Assembly (NCBI GenBank): GCA_020344415.1
Contig: CP070825.1
Span: forward strand, 2,328,015 to 2,392,014
DNA: 64,000 nt
DNA from: Candidatus Aminicenantota bacterium
Lineage (GTDB): Bacteria > Acidobacteriota > Aminicenantia > Aminicenantales > Aminicenantaceae
Direction of reading: 5' to 3'
This document shows, in pieces, positions 8,531-17,163 of this stretch. How positions within the stretch are numbered: the first letter of the stretch is position 1; the number at the start of each line of letters is the position of its first letter. The notes below the pieces were generated by a model, which was not told the origin of the DNA, did no database searches, and saw only the letters and a program-made list of their open reading frames with translations. The position numbers and the translations under genes were made by a program.

Positions 8531-9463
8531 TCATAGGATTTGTCCGATTAGTGGAGATAATATCTTCTTCTCTTGCAAACCAAGCTCTACATTCAAGCAT
8601 GCCTCTATCCCTTTAAGAGGAAAAGATAATCTTTCTTTCAATAGACGCAACATTTTCTCATCGTTCTCCAACAGACCCACGCGGATCCAGACCGAATGGA
8701 CCCTTTCTCGTTCTCGATCTTCAACGAAATTCACAGTATTTTCAATTTCTTTTACAATATTTCCCACAAATCCAGAAACATTCGCTTCCGAGTCAGGAAT
8801 ATAAGATTTCAGGCGGTATAATACGATTTCAGAATTTACTATTGCCACTAGGCAAAGAGAGTCTTCTTCAATGCTAATGAGAAGCGAATTTTTTTCTTTG
8901 TCCTTTTCAATCAAATTAAACAAACTAAGAGTAGGAACGCCGATAGTTCTGACTTTTAACCGCAGCTTGCTGAAGAGTTCTTCATACTCCTGGACAACAG
9001 ATGCTCGAGCTACCGCAGCAAGCATTTTTTCTGATTTGTTTGATCTTATGAGGTAAAATGAAAACCTGGCATCATCTGGGAGCATGGGCATCTGTTTTTT
9101 TATCCGGAAACGAATAATCTTCTCTCTCTCCAGCCTGGAAGCCGGGAGAGAATCAAATGAAAAGACAAAAGACTGCAAAGATAATTCAGGAATAAGACAG
9201 GCTATGTTATGTTCAGAGAGAGAGAGTCTTTCCATTCCTTCTCTAATTTTTTTCTCTAAAAGGTCTGGATTCTTTATGTTCTTCTTGCTGAAGGAGGGCT
9301 CAATTACCCCTTTATCTAGAGGAAGAATGAAATAATTCTTGATTTTTCCCTCCTTGGCAGAAAAACGAATTCCACTGAGATAATTAGAGGATATCTGAAA
9401 AACAGAATGCGGAATCGGGCGCTGGGTGAAATAATCTTTTATTCTGTCTAGAAGAGCGTTCAT
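8531..9463 (-). CDS. pilM: PilM-like actin-fold pilus assembly ATPase
   Basis: Cytoplasmic PilM/GspL-type protein of about 310 residues. Features are the pilus-specific opening (FQISSNYLSGIRFSAKEGKI), LIPELSLQSFVFSFDSLP, the RIKKQMPMLPDDARFSF segment typical of PilM, and NLIEKDKEKNSLLISIEEDSLCLVAI as the second nucleotide-fold half. The longest frame begins with TTG at 9478; I prefer ATG 9463, which lies four bases after the pilB stop codon. It recruits PilN to the ATPase platform. The C-terminal part is less conserved than in Proteobacteria. Confidence 0.82.
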   Translation of the reverse strand: MNALLDRIKDYFTQRPIPHSVFQISSNYLSGIRFSAKEGKIKNYFILPLDKGVIEPSFSKKNIKNPDLLEKKIREGMERLSLSEHNIACLIPELSLQSFVFSFDSLPASRLEREKIIRFRIKKQMPMLPDDARFSFYLIRSNKSEKMLAAVARASVVQEYEELFSKLRLKVRTIGVPTLSLFNLIEKDKEKNSLLISIEEDSLCLVAIVNSEIVLYRLKSYIPDSEANVSGFVGNIVKEIENTVNFVEDRERERVHSVWIRVGLLENDEKMLRLLKERLSFPLKGIEACLNVELGLQEKKILSPLIGQIL

Positions 9464-9467
9464 CTTC

Positions 9468-11090
9468 TCACTCGACAAAAGTCACTTTGTTTAATTCTTT
9501 AAGACTGGTCATCCCTTTTAAAACCTTTTCCAGTCCCACCTCTCTTAAGAAAATCATGCCTTCGCTCTCAGCTCGTTTCTTCACCTCAGAAAGAGGCTTT
9601 TTCGCAAGAATCATCTCTCGAATCTCATCTGACAGCTCAAGCACTTCAGCTATGGCTGTTCTTCCTTTATAGCCGGTGTAGTAACATTCCGGACATCCGC
9701 GCGCTTCGTAAAAAATTTTTTCCTTGTATTGTTGGGGGCTAAGACCGCTCTCGAGTAATTGTGATTTGCTGTATTTAATGGAAGTCTTACAAGCGGGACA
9801 AAGGACTCTGACCAGCCTTTGAGCCAGGATGCAATTTAAAGCTGATATAAAGCTGTATGGATCGACTTTCATATGGAGAAAGCGTCCTATGACATCGAAA
9901 ACATTATTAGCGTGGACCGTTGTGAAAACCAGATGTCCAGTTAAGGCAGATTGGATAGCGATCTGGGCAGTCTCTGGATCCCTGATCTCTCCGACCATAA
10001 TCTTATCTGGATCATGTCTTAAGATAGATCTCAGGCCTCTGGCAAATGTAAGCCCTTTTTTCTCGTTAACTGGTATCTGGGTAATGCCCTCAATCTGGTA
10101 CTCAACCGGATCTTCGATGGTTATGATTTTATCCTCTGGAAGTTTTATCTCTGTCAGAGCCGCGTATAAAGTCGTCGTTTTTCCGCTTCCTGTGGGACCA
10201 GTAACCAAAACCATCCCATATGGCTGGACGATATACTTTCGGAATTTATTCAAAACTTCTTCGGAAAAACCGAGCAGATCCAACCTCAATTCTGCTATAG
10301 CTTCGGTAATCATTTCTTTGTCCAAAATCCTGATGACAGCATCTTCACCGTAGATGCTCGGCATGATGGACACACGGAAATCTATGGTTTTGTCCTTGAT
10401 TTTCAGTCGGAACCTCCCATCCTGAGGCACTCTTCGTTCTGCGATATCAAGGTCAGACATAACTTTCACTCTGGATATGATAGGAGCTTGAAACTTCTTA
10501 TCAATCGGTTCCATGGCTTCATTCAAGACACCATCGATTCTGTATTTAATGATCACTCCTTCCTCTCTCGATTCGACATGGACATCGCTGGCCCTTTTTT
10601 GAACAGCCGTAAAGATTATGGAATTCACAAGTTTGATAATAGAACCATCCTGGTCAGCCAACTTCTCAACTGAAATGACTTCTTCTTCTTCGATTCCTTC
10701 CTTTTCTACGACTTGGACAATGAATCCTTCGGTGGCATCCCTGAGGACTTGAAGCGCGGTCTCGCTCTTTCGAAGCGCTTCATGGATCGCTCTTTTAGAA
10801 GCAGCATAGACTTCAACTTTTCTTCCTAGATAAGATTCAATCGTATCGACGGTCGCTATATCAGAAGGGTCATCTATGGCTATCTTTACAGTGTCTTCAT
10901 TCTCTTGGAAAGGCACAAAATTAGACCGATAAAGAAAATCCACGGGAAAAGACTGGACAAGTTCCCGACTTATGGTGATAGATGAAAGGTCAATATAAGG
11001 CACGCTGTATCTTTCAGCTAATTTTCTTGTCTCTTCCGTTTCGGAGCGAGAACTTTTTGGTGATTTTTTCTTTTTTTCTTTATTCATCAT
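9468..11090 (-). CDS. pilB: Type IV pilus extension ATPase PilB/GspE
   Basis: Hexameric ATPase powering pilus extension. An N-terminal MshEN-type domain (about 25-140) precedes the GspE catalytic domain. Walker A GPTGSGKTT lies at about 297-305, the Asp box is in TIEDPVEYQ, and Walker B/His-box elements are in LRHDPDKIMVGEIRDPETAQ and GHLVFTTVHAN. A zinc element with CPAC (about 433) and CPECYY (about 467) is of PilB/GspE type and argues against the retraction ATPase PilT. 540 residues, normal. Overlaps pilC by 4 bases. Confidence 0.93.
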   Translation of the reverse strand: MMNKEKKKKSPKSSRSETEETRKLAERYSVPYIDLSSITISRELVQSFPVDFLYRSNFVPFQENEDTVKIAIDDPSDIATVDTIESYLGRKVEVYAASKRAIHEALRKSETALQVLRDATEGFIVQVVEKEGIEEEEVISVEKLADQDGSIIKLVNSIIFTAVQKRASDVHVESREEGVIIKYRIDGVLNEAMEPIDKKFQAPIISRVKVMSDLDIAERRVPQDGRFRLKIKDKTIDFRVSIMPSIYGEDAVIRILDKEMITEAIAELRLDLLGFSEEVLNKFRKYIVQPYGMVLVTGPTGSGKTTTLYAALTEIKLPEDKIITIEDPVEYQIEGITQIPVNEKKGLTFARGLRSILRHDPDKIMVGEIRDPETAQIAIQSALTGHLVFTTVHANNVFDVIGRFLHMKVDPYSFISALNCILAQRLVRVLCPACKTSIKYSKSQLLESGLSPQQYKEKIFYEARGCPECYYTGYKGRTAIAEVLELSDEIREMILAKKPLSEVKKRAESEGMIFLREVGLEKVLKGMTSLKELNKVTFVE

Positions 11091-12295
11091 CGAGCCACTC
11101 TAATTATATTAAAAATAGGCAGATAAACAGATAGAAGCATCCCTGCAACCAGCAAACCCATAAGAATGATTATAATGGGTTCAATGAGGGAAATAAATGT
11201 ATCGATTTTTGTTTGGATTCTCTCGTCATAGAAATCAGCTACATCCCTCAACATCCCTTCCAGATTTGCTGAAGTCTCCCCTATTCGAATCATGTCCAGA
11301 GACATCGGTGGGAAAAAATCTGCGTTGGAGAGAGATTCCGATAAGCTTTCTCCGTTTTTTATCTGGTTAGGCAGATTTCTCATTTTCTGAATGAGATATC
11401 TATTGGGCACAGCTTGGCGCGTAATCCCAACTGCCGAAAGGAGAGAAATTCCCGCTTCAAGGAGAAGACTCAGTGTTCTCGAAAAAAGCGCGATCCCTGA
11501 CTCCAGCCAGATGGGACCTCCATAAGGAATTTTAAGTTTGAGCTTATCCCTCAAAATAAGAACCTTTTCTCTTCGTTTTAGTTGAAGATAGACCAAAAAA
11601 AGCACAAATAAGAATGCTATTATGAAAAGAAAATATGTTTTCACAGCCTGGGAGACACTCATAAGTACGCGGGTTATAGCTGGAAGCTGTGCTTCAAAGT
11701 CAGCATAAAAACTGGCAAATCGGGGGAGAACAAAGATGAGCAAGATCGAAAGGAGGAAGAAGGAAAATATGAGTAACAGAGTTGGATAAGTCAGGGCAGT
11801 TCTGATTCTGGTTTTTGTAAGGGAAATAGCTTTTGCGTAATTGATATAACGGCTGATCGAACCAGCCAGGTTTCCGCTTTTTTCTCCGGCCATGAGAGAG
11901 GCAATATAGACTCTAGAGAAAGCTCTCTCATAAGGTGCAAAAGCCTCAGAAAGGGATTTTCCTCCTCGAACATCATTCTCAACATTCATCAATAACTCTT
12001 TAAGATGGATATCTTTAACCCGTCTCACTATGACCTCAATGCTCCTGAGTATGGGGTAACCGGCTTTGATGAGAGCTACAAGCTCTTGGTTAAAAAGGAT
12101 AAAGTCTTTATCTTTAATTCTCTTCTCAAAAGGAGTGGCCGAAATCTGAATCTTTTTCCAATCTCTTTTAACAGATAAAACACAAAGCCCTTCCTCCTCA
12201 AAATGCTTTCTGCAATCTTCAACCGAAGGAGCTAAGAAAGATTGGGAAAAGGTGTGGCCGTCCTCAGTGGCTATTCGACAAAGAAAGTAAGGCAT
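11087..12295 (-). CDS. pilC: Type IV pilus inner-membrane platform protein PilC/GspF
   Basis: 402 residues with two T2SSF domains (about 70-195 and 270-393) and three long hydrophobic segments (about 167-190, 215-240, 370-395). Motifs seen are LVALIKAGYPILRSIEVI in the first repeat and TLSLLLEAGISLLSAV plus IRIGETSANLEGML in the second. First gene of the pilus operon. The upstream region holds a possible promoter whose -35 lies in the arm of the inverted-repeat element at 12359-12520. Confidence 0.93.
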   Translation of the reverse strand: MPYFLCRIATEDGHTFSQSFLAPSVEDCRKHFEEEGLCVLSVKRDWKKIQISATPFEKRIKDKDFILFNQELVALIKAGYPILRSIEVIVRRVKDIHLKELLMNVENDVRGGKSLSEAFAPYERAFSRVYIASLMAGEKSGNLAGSISRYINYAKAISLTKTRIRTALTYPTLLLIFSFFLLSILLIFVLPRFASFYADFEAQLPAITRVLMSVSQAVKTYFLFIIAFLFVLFLVYLQLKRREKVLILRDKLKLKIPYGGPIWLESGIALFSRTLSLLLEAGISLLSAVGITRQAVPNRYLIQKMRNLPNQIKNGESLSESLSNADFFPPMSLDMIRIGETSANLEGMLRDVADFYDERIQTKIDTFISLIEPIIIILMGLLVAGMLLSVYLPIFNIIRVAR

Positions 12296-12339
12296 TTCTC
12301 ATCACGTAAATTTTATAAACCTTGGTAAATGTTATAATA

Positions 12340-12368
12340 ATACTATGTTATCCACTCGATTTTGTCAA
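12340..12368 (-). promoter_or_regulatory. Possible promoter of the pilus operon, -35 inside an inverted-repeat arm
   Basis: On the minus strand TTGACA (12368-12363) is followed after 17 bases by TAGTAT (12345-12340); a TATTAT with 20-base spacing is an alternative -10. Transcription would start about 40 bases before the pilC start codon. The TTGACA is the outermost part of the left arm of the element. Prediction by consensus only. Confidence 0.4.
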
Positions 12369-12520
12369 CTCCTGTAGGGTCAGGTCTACACTTTTAACTT
12401 ATCCCTCAGTCTGGTCAAGTAATAGGCCCGTTCCTTAGGCGAACCTTCTAATAAAGTTTTTCTATCTTCAGAGAAAAAAAGTTAAAAGTGTAGACCTGAC
12501 CCTACAGGAGTTGACAAAAT
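12359..12520. mobile_element. 162-bp MITE-like element with perfect 42-bp terminal inverted repeats
   Basis: Bases 12359-12400 are the exact reverse complement of 12479-12520, 42 of 42. The arms contain the TAGGGTCAGGTCTACA motif that recurs in shorter form at 43692, 55658, 41709, 4402 and 1065. The 78-bp interior carries an open frame on the minus strand that looks like the tail of a transposase (separate entry). No target-site duplication was recognised. A transcript through it would form a very stable hairpin. The layout suggests a non-autonomous derivative of a REP-associated (RAYT/Y1-type) transposon. Confidence 0.85.
12386..12472 (-). pseudogene. Possible C-terminal remnant of a transposase inside the inverted-repeat element
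   Basis: The minus strand reads 28 codons ending in LTRLRDKLKV and a TAG stop. The stop is formed by the TAGACCTGACCCT motif of the inverted-repeat arm. The basic, Leu/Arg-rich end and the position hard against the repeat fit the tail of a REP-associated transposase whose remaining sequence has been deleted. There is no start codon or ribosome binding site, so it is not expressed as a gene. Identity is inferred from pattern and context only. Confidence 0.4.
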
Positions 12521-12539
12521 CTAAAGAAAGATTTATTTT
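12511..12539 (+). promoter_or_regulatory. Possible outward promoter from the right arm of the inverted-repeat element
   Basis: TTGACA at 12511-12516, the mirror image of the left-arm -35, is followed after 17 bases by TATTTT (12534-12539). The start point would fall at or next to the ATG of the small gene at 12546, which has no Shine-Dalgarno, so the message would be leaderless. Weak -10; consensus-based guess. Confidence 0.3.
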
Positions 12540-12545
12540 AAAAAA

Positions 12546-12830
12546 ATGAAAAGCAAAATCTCATGTATCCTATTTATCCTTTTCCTTTTCTGCCTAGTAT
12601 TCACTTCCCAAGGTGACTTGATTTCAAAGGACCGCTTTCTGGCTAAAAAAACGGAGATCCTGCTGCAAGAACAGCCAGCTAAGAAAGAAAAACAGGATTA
12701 TATGGAAAAAATGCTGCTCAGGAATGCAGATCCTTTGGGATTAAAAGAAGACCTAGCGCTAAAAAAGCTGCTAAAACAACCCAGCATAAAATGGGTCATC
12801 AGAGCTGGAGAAAAACACATTCTGGAATAA
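12546..12830 (+). CDS. Small exported protein of unknown function
   Basis: 94 residues: an N-terminal signal peptide (KSKISCILFILFLFCLVFTSQG) shown here as residues 2-23, then a Lys/Glu-rich mature part with no Cys pair or recognised domain. No clear ribosome binding site precedes the ATG. It lies between the inverted-repeat element and the sensor kinase gene, 83 bp before it, in the same direction, so it may belong to the signalling operon. I do not recognise the family. Confidence 0.6.
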   Translation: MKSKISCILFILFLFCLVFTSQGDLISKDRFLAKKTEILLQEQPAKKEKQDYMEKMLLRNADPLGLKEDLALKKLLKQPSIKWVIRAGEKHILE

Positions 12831-12913
12831 ATTCGACATATATTTTTTATCAACATGATTCAATTTTTTGGATTATTTAAAGAAAATAAGGAAACGAACT
12901 TCTATATTCTGCC

Positions 12914-15754
12914 ATGAGAATAAAAATTTATCTTGCCGTTTTGCTCGCCTTTGTCCTCCTTGTACTGAGTGGATTAAACATCTATAAAAAAATTACCTGG
13001 AGAGAGCCGACAGATGGCGTCTTCTGGCAAGAGAGAAAGGGGAATCTTACGGCAATAAAAGTCGAAGCAGACAGCCCTGCCTATTTAGATGCTGGCATCG
13101 AAAAAGGAGACATCCTCTACGCCATCAATAATAACCAGATAAAGAATAAAATAGATATTATTAAAAACCTCTGGATAGCAGGAAACACAGACAGGGGAGT
13201 TGCCTACCAAATTTTGCACGAAGGAGAGCTCTCTTACCCAGGTTTCTTCCTGAAACAAAAGGGAGTTGATTATGTTTATTTCTATCTTGCCCTTGTCGGT
13301 TTAACTGTTTTGGTTATAGGATTTATTGTTTTTTTCAATTCGAAAAAACCTTTCTCCCTCCCTTATATCTTTTTTTATCCTCTTTACTTGGCTTTTTACT
13401 CTTTCTATATCTTTTCCTCCACAGGCCATTTGAATACTCTGGACAGCCTATTCTACTGGATCGATAAAACAGCCTTCTTGGCTTTTCCTCCTTTATTGCT
13501 TCATTTTTTCATGATTTTCCCTCATAGAAAAAAAATACTTCCATTTAAACCCTTTCCAATTTATATCCTGTGCCTCCCCTCTGCATTTCTCCTTCTCATA
13601 AAAATATTTCTTCATCTTCCCTTCCTTCAAACCTTAAGCGATTCTTCACTCCTCCTATCACACCAGATATCGCAAAAAATGGATCTTATCCATTTTGCCG
13701 TCTTCACAATTGCTACGTTCATTCTCATATTCTATGGTGCACTTCAAGCATCGACCGTCCTGTTAAAAAGACAACTAAAATTGATCAGCTATGGCCTCGG
13801 TTTTGGAATAATTCCTTTCACTTTCTTTTTCATCATTCCTTTTGTCGCAGGTCATGTACCTTCAAAAACAGCAGAGCTCACCATTATTTTCCAAGCCCTT
13901 ATTCCTTTAACCGCTGCTTATTCTATTTCTAGGTATAAAATTTTGTTGGATTTCGAAATCCTTCTCAAGAAAGCCGGCACTTTGATCTTTTCTTATGTGG
14001 TTATTGGAATAGTCTACTTCATCGTCAGTTCTCAAACCCAAATTTTCTCTGAAAATAGGCTAAACGCAATAATTTTAGGAATTCTTGCCATTATTCTTGG
14101 AGCGACACTCTTTACTCCGTTAAAAAGACTTACTCAATCTCTGCTCGATAGAGCCTTCTACAGACGAAGCTATAAATATCGCAAAACTCTTCTCTCCATA
14201 AGCAAAGAACTCAGTCGAGAGAGAGATCTCCAAAAGCTTTCTCAATCCCTCATGGAGTTAATCGCCAATGCCCTTTCTTTGAAGTGCATCGCCCTCCTTC
14301 TCCCCGTGGATCAAGAAAGCAACTCCTTCTATATTTTGAAATCTAAAGGCAAAATCCCTCAAGCCAGCAACAATATCTCCTTTGATAGGCAAATCTATAA
14401 CAATTTAAAGGAAAGGGATTATCTTTCTTTCTACAGCTTTTCTGAGAACAAAAAGCTCCAGAAAAAATACCAAGAACTCACATCTCATGGTTTCTTTCAC
14501 TATATGCCTCTTAAAGTCGAAGACAAACTAATTGGTTGCTTAGGAATGGGCAAAAAAATTGATAATACTTTTCTAAACCGTGAAGACTGGGAACTTCTCA
14601 CAACGATATCCTCTCCAGTAGCCCTGGCCCTAGAAAACGCCTATCTATACGATCAAGCAAACCTTAGGGCTCAAGAACTGGAAAGACTTAAAGACTACAG
14701 CGAAAATATCATTGAAAGCTTGACCATTGGAGTTGTTGTCTTAGACCAGAAAGGAAAAATCATAGGATGGAACCGAGTTCTAGAGGAAACCCTTTCCATG
14801 AAAAAAGAGGATGTCTTGAACAGAAATTTAGTTGATGTTTTAGGGAAGAAAAATTTTTCAGCCATTTTTCCTTCAGATACTCAACAAGATTTCCGTCTTT
14901 TAAGTGAAATTACACTGGAAATGTCTTCTGGAGGCAAAAAGATATTCGATATTGCTAAGACACCTCTTCTAGATGCTCAGATGAATCCATACGGAACAGT
15001 CATTGTTTTTGAGGATATAACCGAAAAAATATCACTCCAACAGCAGCTCCTCACCTCAGAAAAACTGGCATCAATCGGTCTCCTTTCTGCAGGTGTAGCC
15101 CACGAGATAAACACGCCTCTGACAGGAATTTCTAGCTATGTCCAAATTCTTCAAAAAAAGTCTGCTGATTCTCATCATACTCAAATCCTAGAAAAGATAG
15201 AGGCCCAGACTGAAAGAGTCGCCAAGATAATTAAAAATCTTCTCAACTTCGCCCGCAACCCTTCAGACTCTTCATTTCATCAGATAGACCTCAAGGAAAA
15301 TCTTCAAGAGATAATATCTTTGATCGATTACAAACTGAAAGCCATGAAAATAAATTTGGAGTTAAAGCTTTCATCAGTGAAACCGATATTGGCTCAAGGA
15401 GAAAGGCTGCAGCAGGTTTTTATCAATATCATCCTCAATGCCATTGATGCTATGCCTGACGGCGGAACACTAAGAATTGAACTCGCAGAAGAAGATAAAG
15501 AAGCGATCGTGATAATCGAAGACACAGGCACAGGCATCTCAAATCAGCACCTCCCTCATATATATGATCCATTCTTCACAACTAAGGGAATCGGGAAAGG
15601 AACAGGGCTCGGTTTATCCATCAGCTATGCTATTATCAAAGAACATGAGGGCCATATTACAGTAGAAAGCGAGAGAAAAAAAGGCTCTCTTTTTACTATT
15701 CATATACCTACAGACCTTGATAAGAGGAAAATGAATAAAATATCGGCATCGTAA
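12914..15754 (+). CDS. Membrane sensor histidine kinase: PDZ-like, multi-TM, GAF, PAS, HisKA, HATPase
   Basis: 946 residues. After one membrane helix (about 5-24) comes a PDZ-like extracytoplasmic domain (about 45-110; SPAYLDAGIEKGDILYAINN). A block of seven to eight membrane helices (about 118-400), a GAF domain (about 430-575) and a PAS domain (about 590-705) follow. The kinase core has GVAHEINTPL (His about 730), NIILNAIDAM (about 837), DTGTGIS and GTGLGLS (about 896). The core is of NtrB/PilS type. It probably phosphorylates the regulator 20 bp downstream. A PDZ sensor in front of a multi-TM block is unusual and hints at sensing of envelope peptides or protein ends. Confidence 0.88.
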   Translation: MRIKIYLAVLLAFVLLVLSGLNIYKKITWREPTDGVFWQERKGNLTAIKVEADSPAYLDAGIEKGDILYAINNNQIKNKIDIIKNLWIAGNTDRGVAYQILHEGELSYPGFFLKQKGVDYVYFYLALVGLTVLVIGFIVFFNSKKPFSLPYIFFYPLYLAFYSFYIFSSTGHLNTLDSLFYWIDKTAFLAFPPLLLHFFMIFPHRKKILPFKPFPIYILCLPSAFLLLIKIFLHLPFLQTLSDSSLLLSHQISQKMDLIHFAVFTIATFILIFYGALQASTVLLKRQLKLISYGLGFGIIPFTFFFIIPFVAGHVPSKTAELTIIFQALIPLTAAYSISRYKILLDFEILLKKAGTLIFSYVVIGIVYFIVSSQTQIFSENRLNAIILGILAIILGATLFTPLKRLTQSLLDRAFYRRSYKYRKTLLSISKELSRERDLQKLSQSLMELIANALSLKCIALLLPVDQESNSFYILKSKGKIPQASNNISFDRQIYNNLKERDYLSFYSFSENKKLQKKYQELTSHGFFHYMPLKVEDKLIGCLGMGKKIDNTFLNREDWELLTTISSPVALALENAYLYDQANLRAQELERLKDYSENIIESLTIGVVVLDQKGKIIGWNRVLEETLSMKKEDVLNRNLVDVLGKKNFSAIFPSDTQQDFRLLSEITLEMSSGGKKIFDIAKTPLLDAQMNPYGTVIVFEDITEKISLQQQLLTSEKLASIGLLSAGVAHEINTPLTGISSYVQILQKKSADSHHTQILEKIEAQTERVAKIIKNLLNFARNPSDSSFHQIDLKENLQEIISLIDYKLKAMKINLELKLSSVKPILAQGERLQQVFINIILNAIDAMPDGGTLRIELAEEDKEAIVIIEDTGTGISNQHLPHIYDPFFTTKGIGKGTGLGLSISYAIIKEHEGHITVESERKKGSLFTIHIPTDLDKRKMNKISAS

Positions 15755-15774
15755 CCATAATTATATAATTCAAA

Positions 15775-17163
15775 ATGGAAGAAAGAGAAATGATTCATAT
15801 CATAGACGACGAACCCATTATCCATGAAGTACTAGGTGATCTTTTGACTTCAGAAGGGTATGAAGTGGAAAATTCCTACAGCGGAGAAGAAGCCCTTGAG
15901 AAGCATTCTTCCCAATCTTTTGACCTTGCTCTCTTGGATTTGCTCATGCCAGGAATAGATGGGATAGAAGTCCTCAAAACATTAAAAAAGATCGATCCTC
16001 TCTCTGTTATCATAATAATCACAGCCTACGCTTCGGTGGAATCAGCAATTTCTGCCATGAAGATTGGAGCATTTGATTACGTCCGTAAGCCTTTTAAACA
16101 CGATGAGTTGTTATTGACTGTAAAAAGAGCGATAGAACACAAAAAACTCCAAGAAGAAAACATACGTTTGAAAGATGAACTCAAACGAAAGTTCAGTTTT
16201 GAAAAAATCATCGGAAAAAGCAAAGCCATGAATAACATCTTTGAAATAATAAAAGCTTCTGCTCCTACCAAAAGTACCATCCTCGTTCAAGGCGAAAGTG
16301 GCACAGGCAAAGAACTTGTTGCGAGAGCTATTCATCAAAATGGTGATCGGGCTAAGTTTCCCTTTATAATCGTAAATAGCGGCTCACTGCCCCCTGATTT
16401 GCTCGAAAGTCATCTTTTCGGTCATGTTAAGGGCGCCTTCACTGGAGCTGTCAGTGATAAAGAGGGACTGTTTGAAGCAGCTAACGATGGAACGATCTTT
16501 TTTGATGAGATATCAACCCTCAATCTCGAAACTCAAGCCAAACTACTAAGGGTTATGCAGGACAGAGAATTCATGAGATTGGGTGGGACAAAAACAATTA
16601 AAGTTGATGTCAGAGTGATTGCCGCTACTAACACAGACCTGGAGGAGCTCATCAAACAAAAACTATTCCGCCAGGATCTCTTCTATCGGATGAATGTGAT
16701 CAAGATAGAACTCCCCCCCTTGCGAGAAAGAAAAGAGGATATCCCCATTTTGGTCAAGCACTTCCTGGATTTCTACGGAAAAGAAAATAAAAAGGAAGAC
16801 CTGAGCATAACTGAAGATGTCATGGAAATACTGCTAGACCATGACTGGCCAGGAAATGTAAGGGAACTTGAAAACTTGATAGAAAGAGCTATCGTACTAA
16901 CCAATGCCAAACTTATAACAAGGACTAGTCTTCCTCCTATCCTTCTTAATCCCCATGAGGGACAATCGCAGATAGATACTACTCTAAACGACGAAGTGAA
17001 CCTGAAAGAACAGATTCAAGAATTCCAGAGAAAAGCTATTATAATGGCTCTGAAGAAAACAAAGGGAGTTCAAAAAAAAGCTGCTGGAATTCTTGGGGTA
17101 AAGCCCACCACATTGAATGAGATGATCAAGAGATTAGATATTGATGTGATAGATCTATCCTAA
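15775..17163 (+). CDS. NtrC-family sigma-54-dependent response regulator
   Basis: Receiver domain with acidic pair D11/D12, phospho-acceptor D55 and K105 (VRKPF). The AAA+ domain has Walker A GESGTGKE (about 173-180) and the sigma-54 contact loop GAFTGA (about 220-225). The Fis-type helix-turn-helix sits at the end (about 425-460). 462 residues, standard. Cognate of the preceding kinase by position. Adjacency to the pilus operon suggests a PilR-like role, but I found no clear -24/-12 promoter near pilC. Its stop overlaps the convergent M1 peptidase gene by 4 bases. Confidence 0.92.
   Translation: MEEREMIHIIDDEPIIHEVLGDLLTSEGYEVENSYSGEEALEKHSSQSFDLALLDLLMPGIDGIEVLKTLKKIDPLSVIIIITAYASVESAISAMKIGAFDYVRKPFKHDELLLTVKRAIEHKKLQEENIRLKDELKRKFSFEKIIGKSKAMNNIFEIIKASAPTKSTILVQGESGTGKELVARAIHQNGDRAKFPFIIVNSGSLPPDLLESHLFGHVKGAFTGAVSDKEGLFEAANDGTIFFDEISTLNLETQAKLLRVMQDREFMRLGGTKTIKVDVRVIAATNTDLEELIKQKLFRQDLFYRMNVIKIELPPLRERKEDIPILVKHFLDFYGKENKKEDLSITEDVMEILLDHDWPGNVRELENLIERAIVLTNAKLITRTSLPPILLNPHEGQSQIDTTLNDEVNLKEQIQEFQRKAIIMALKKTKGVQKKAAGILGVKPTTLNEMIKRLDIDVIDLS

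Noticed and set aside
12300..12560. A -24/-12 sigma-54 promoter linking the NtrC-type regulator to the pilus operon
   Set aside because: No TGGCAC-N5-TTGC-like pattern was found on either strand of this gap.
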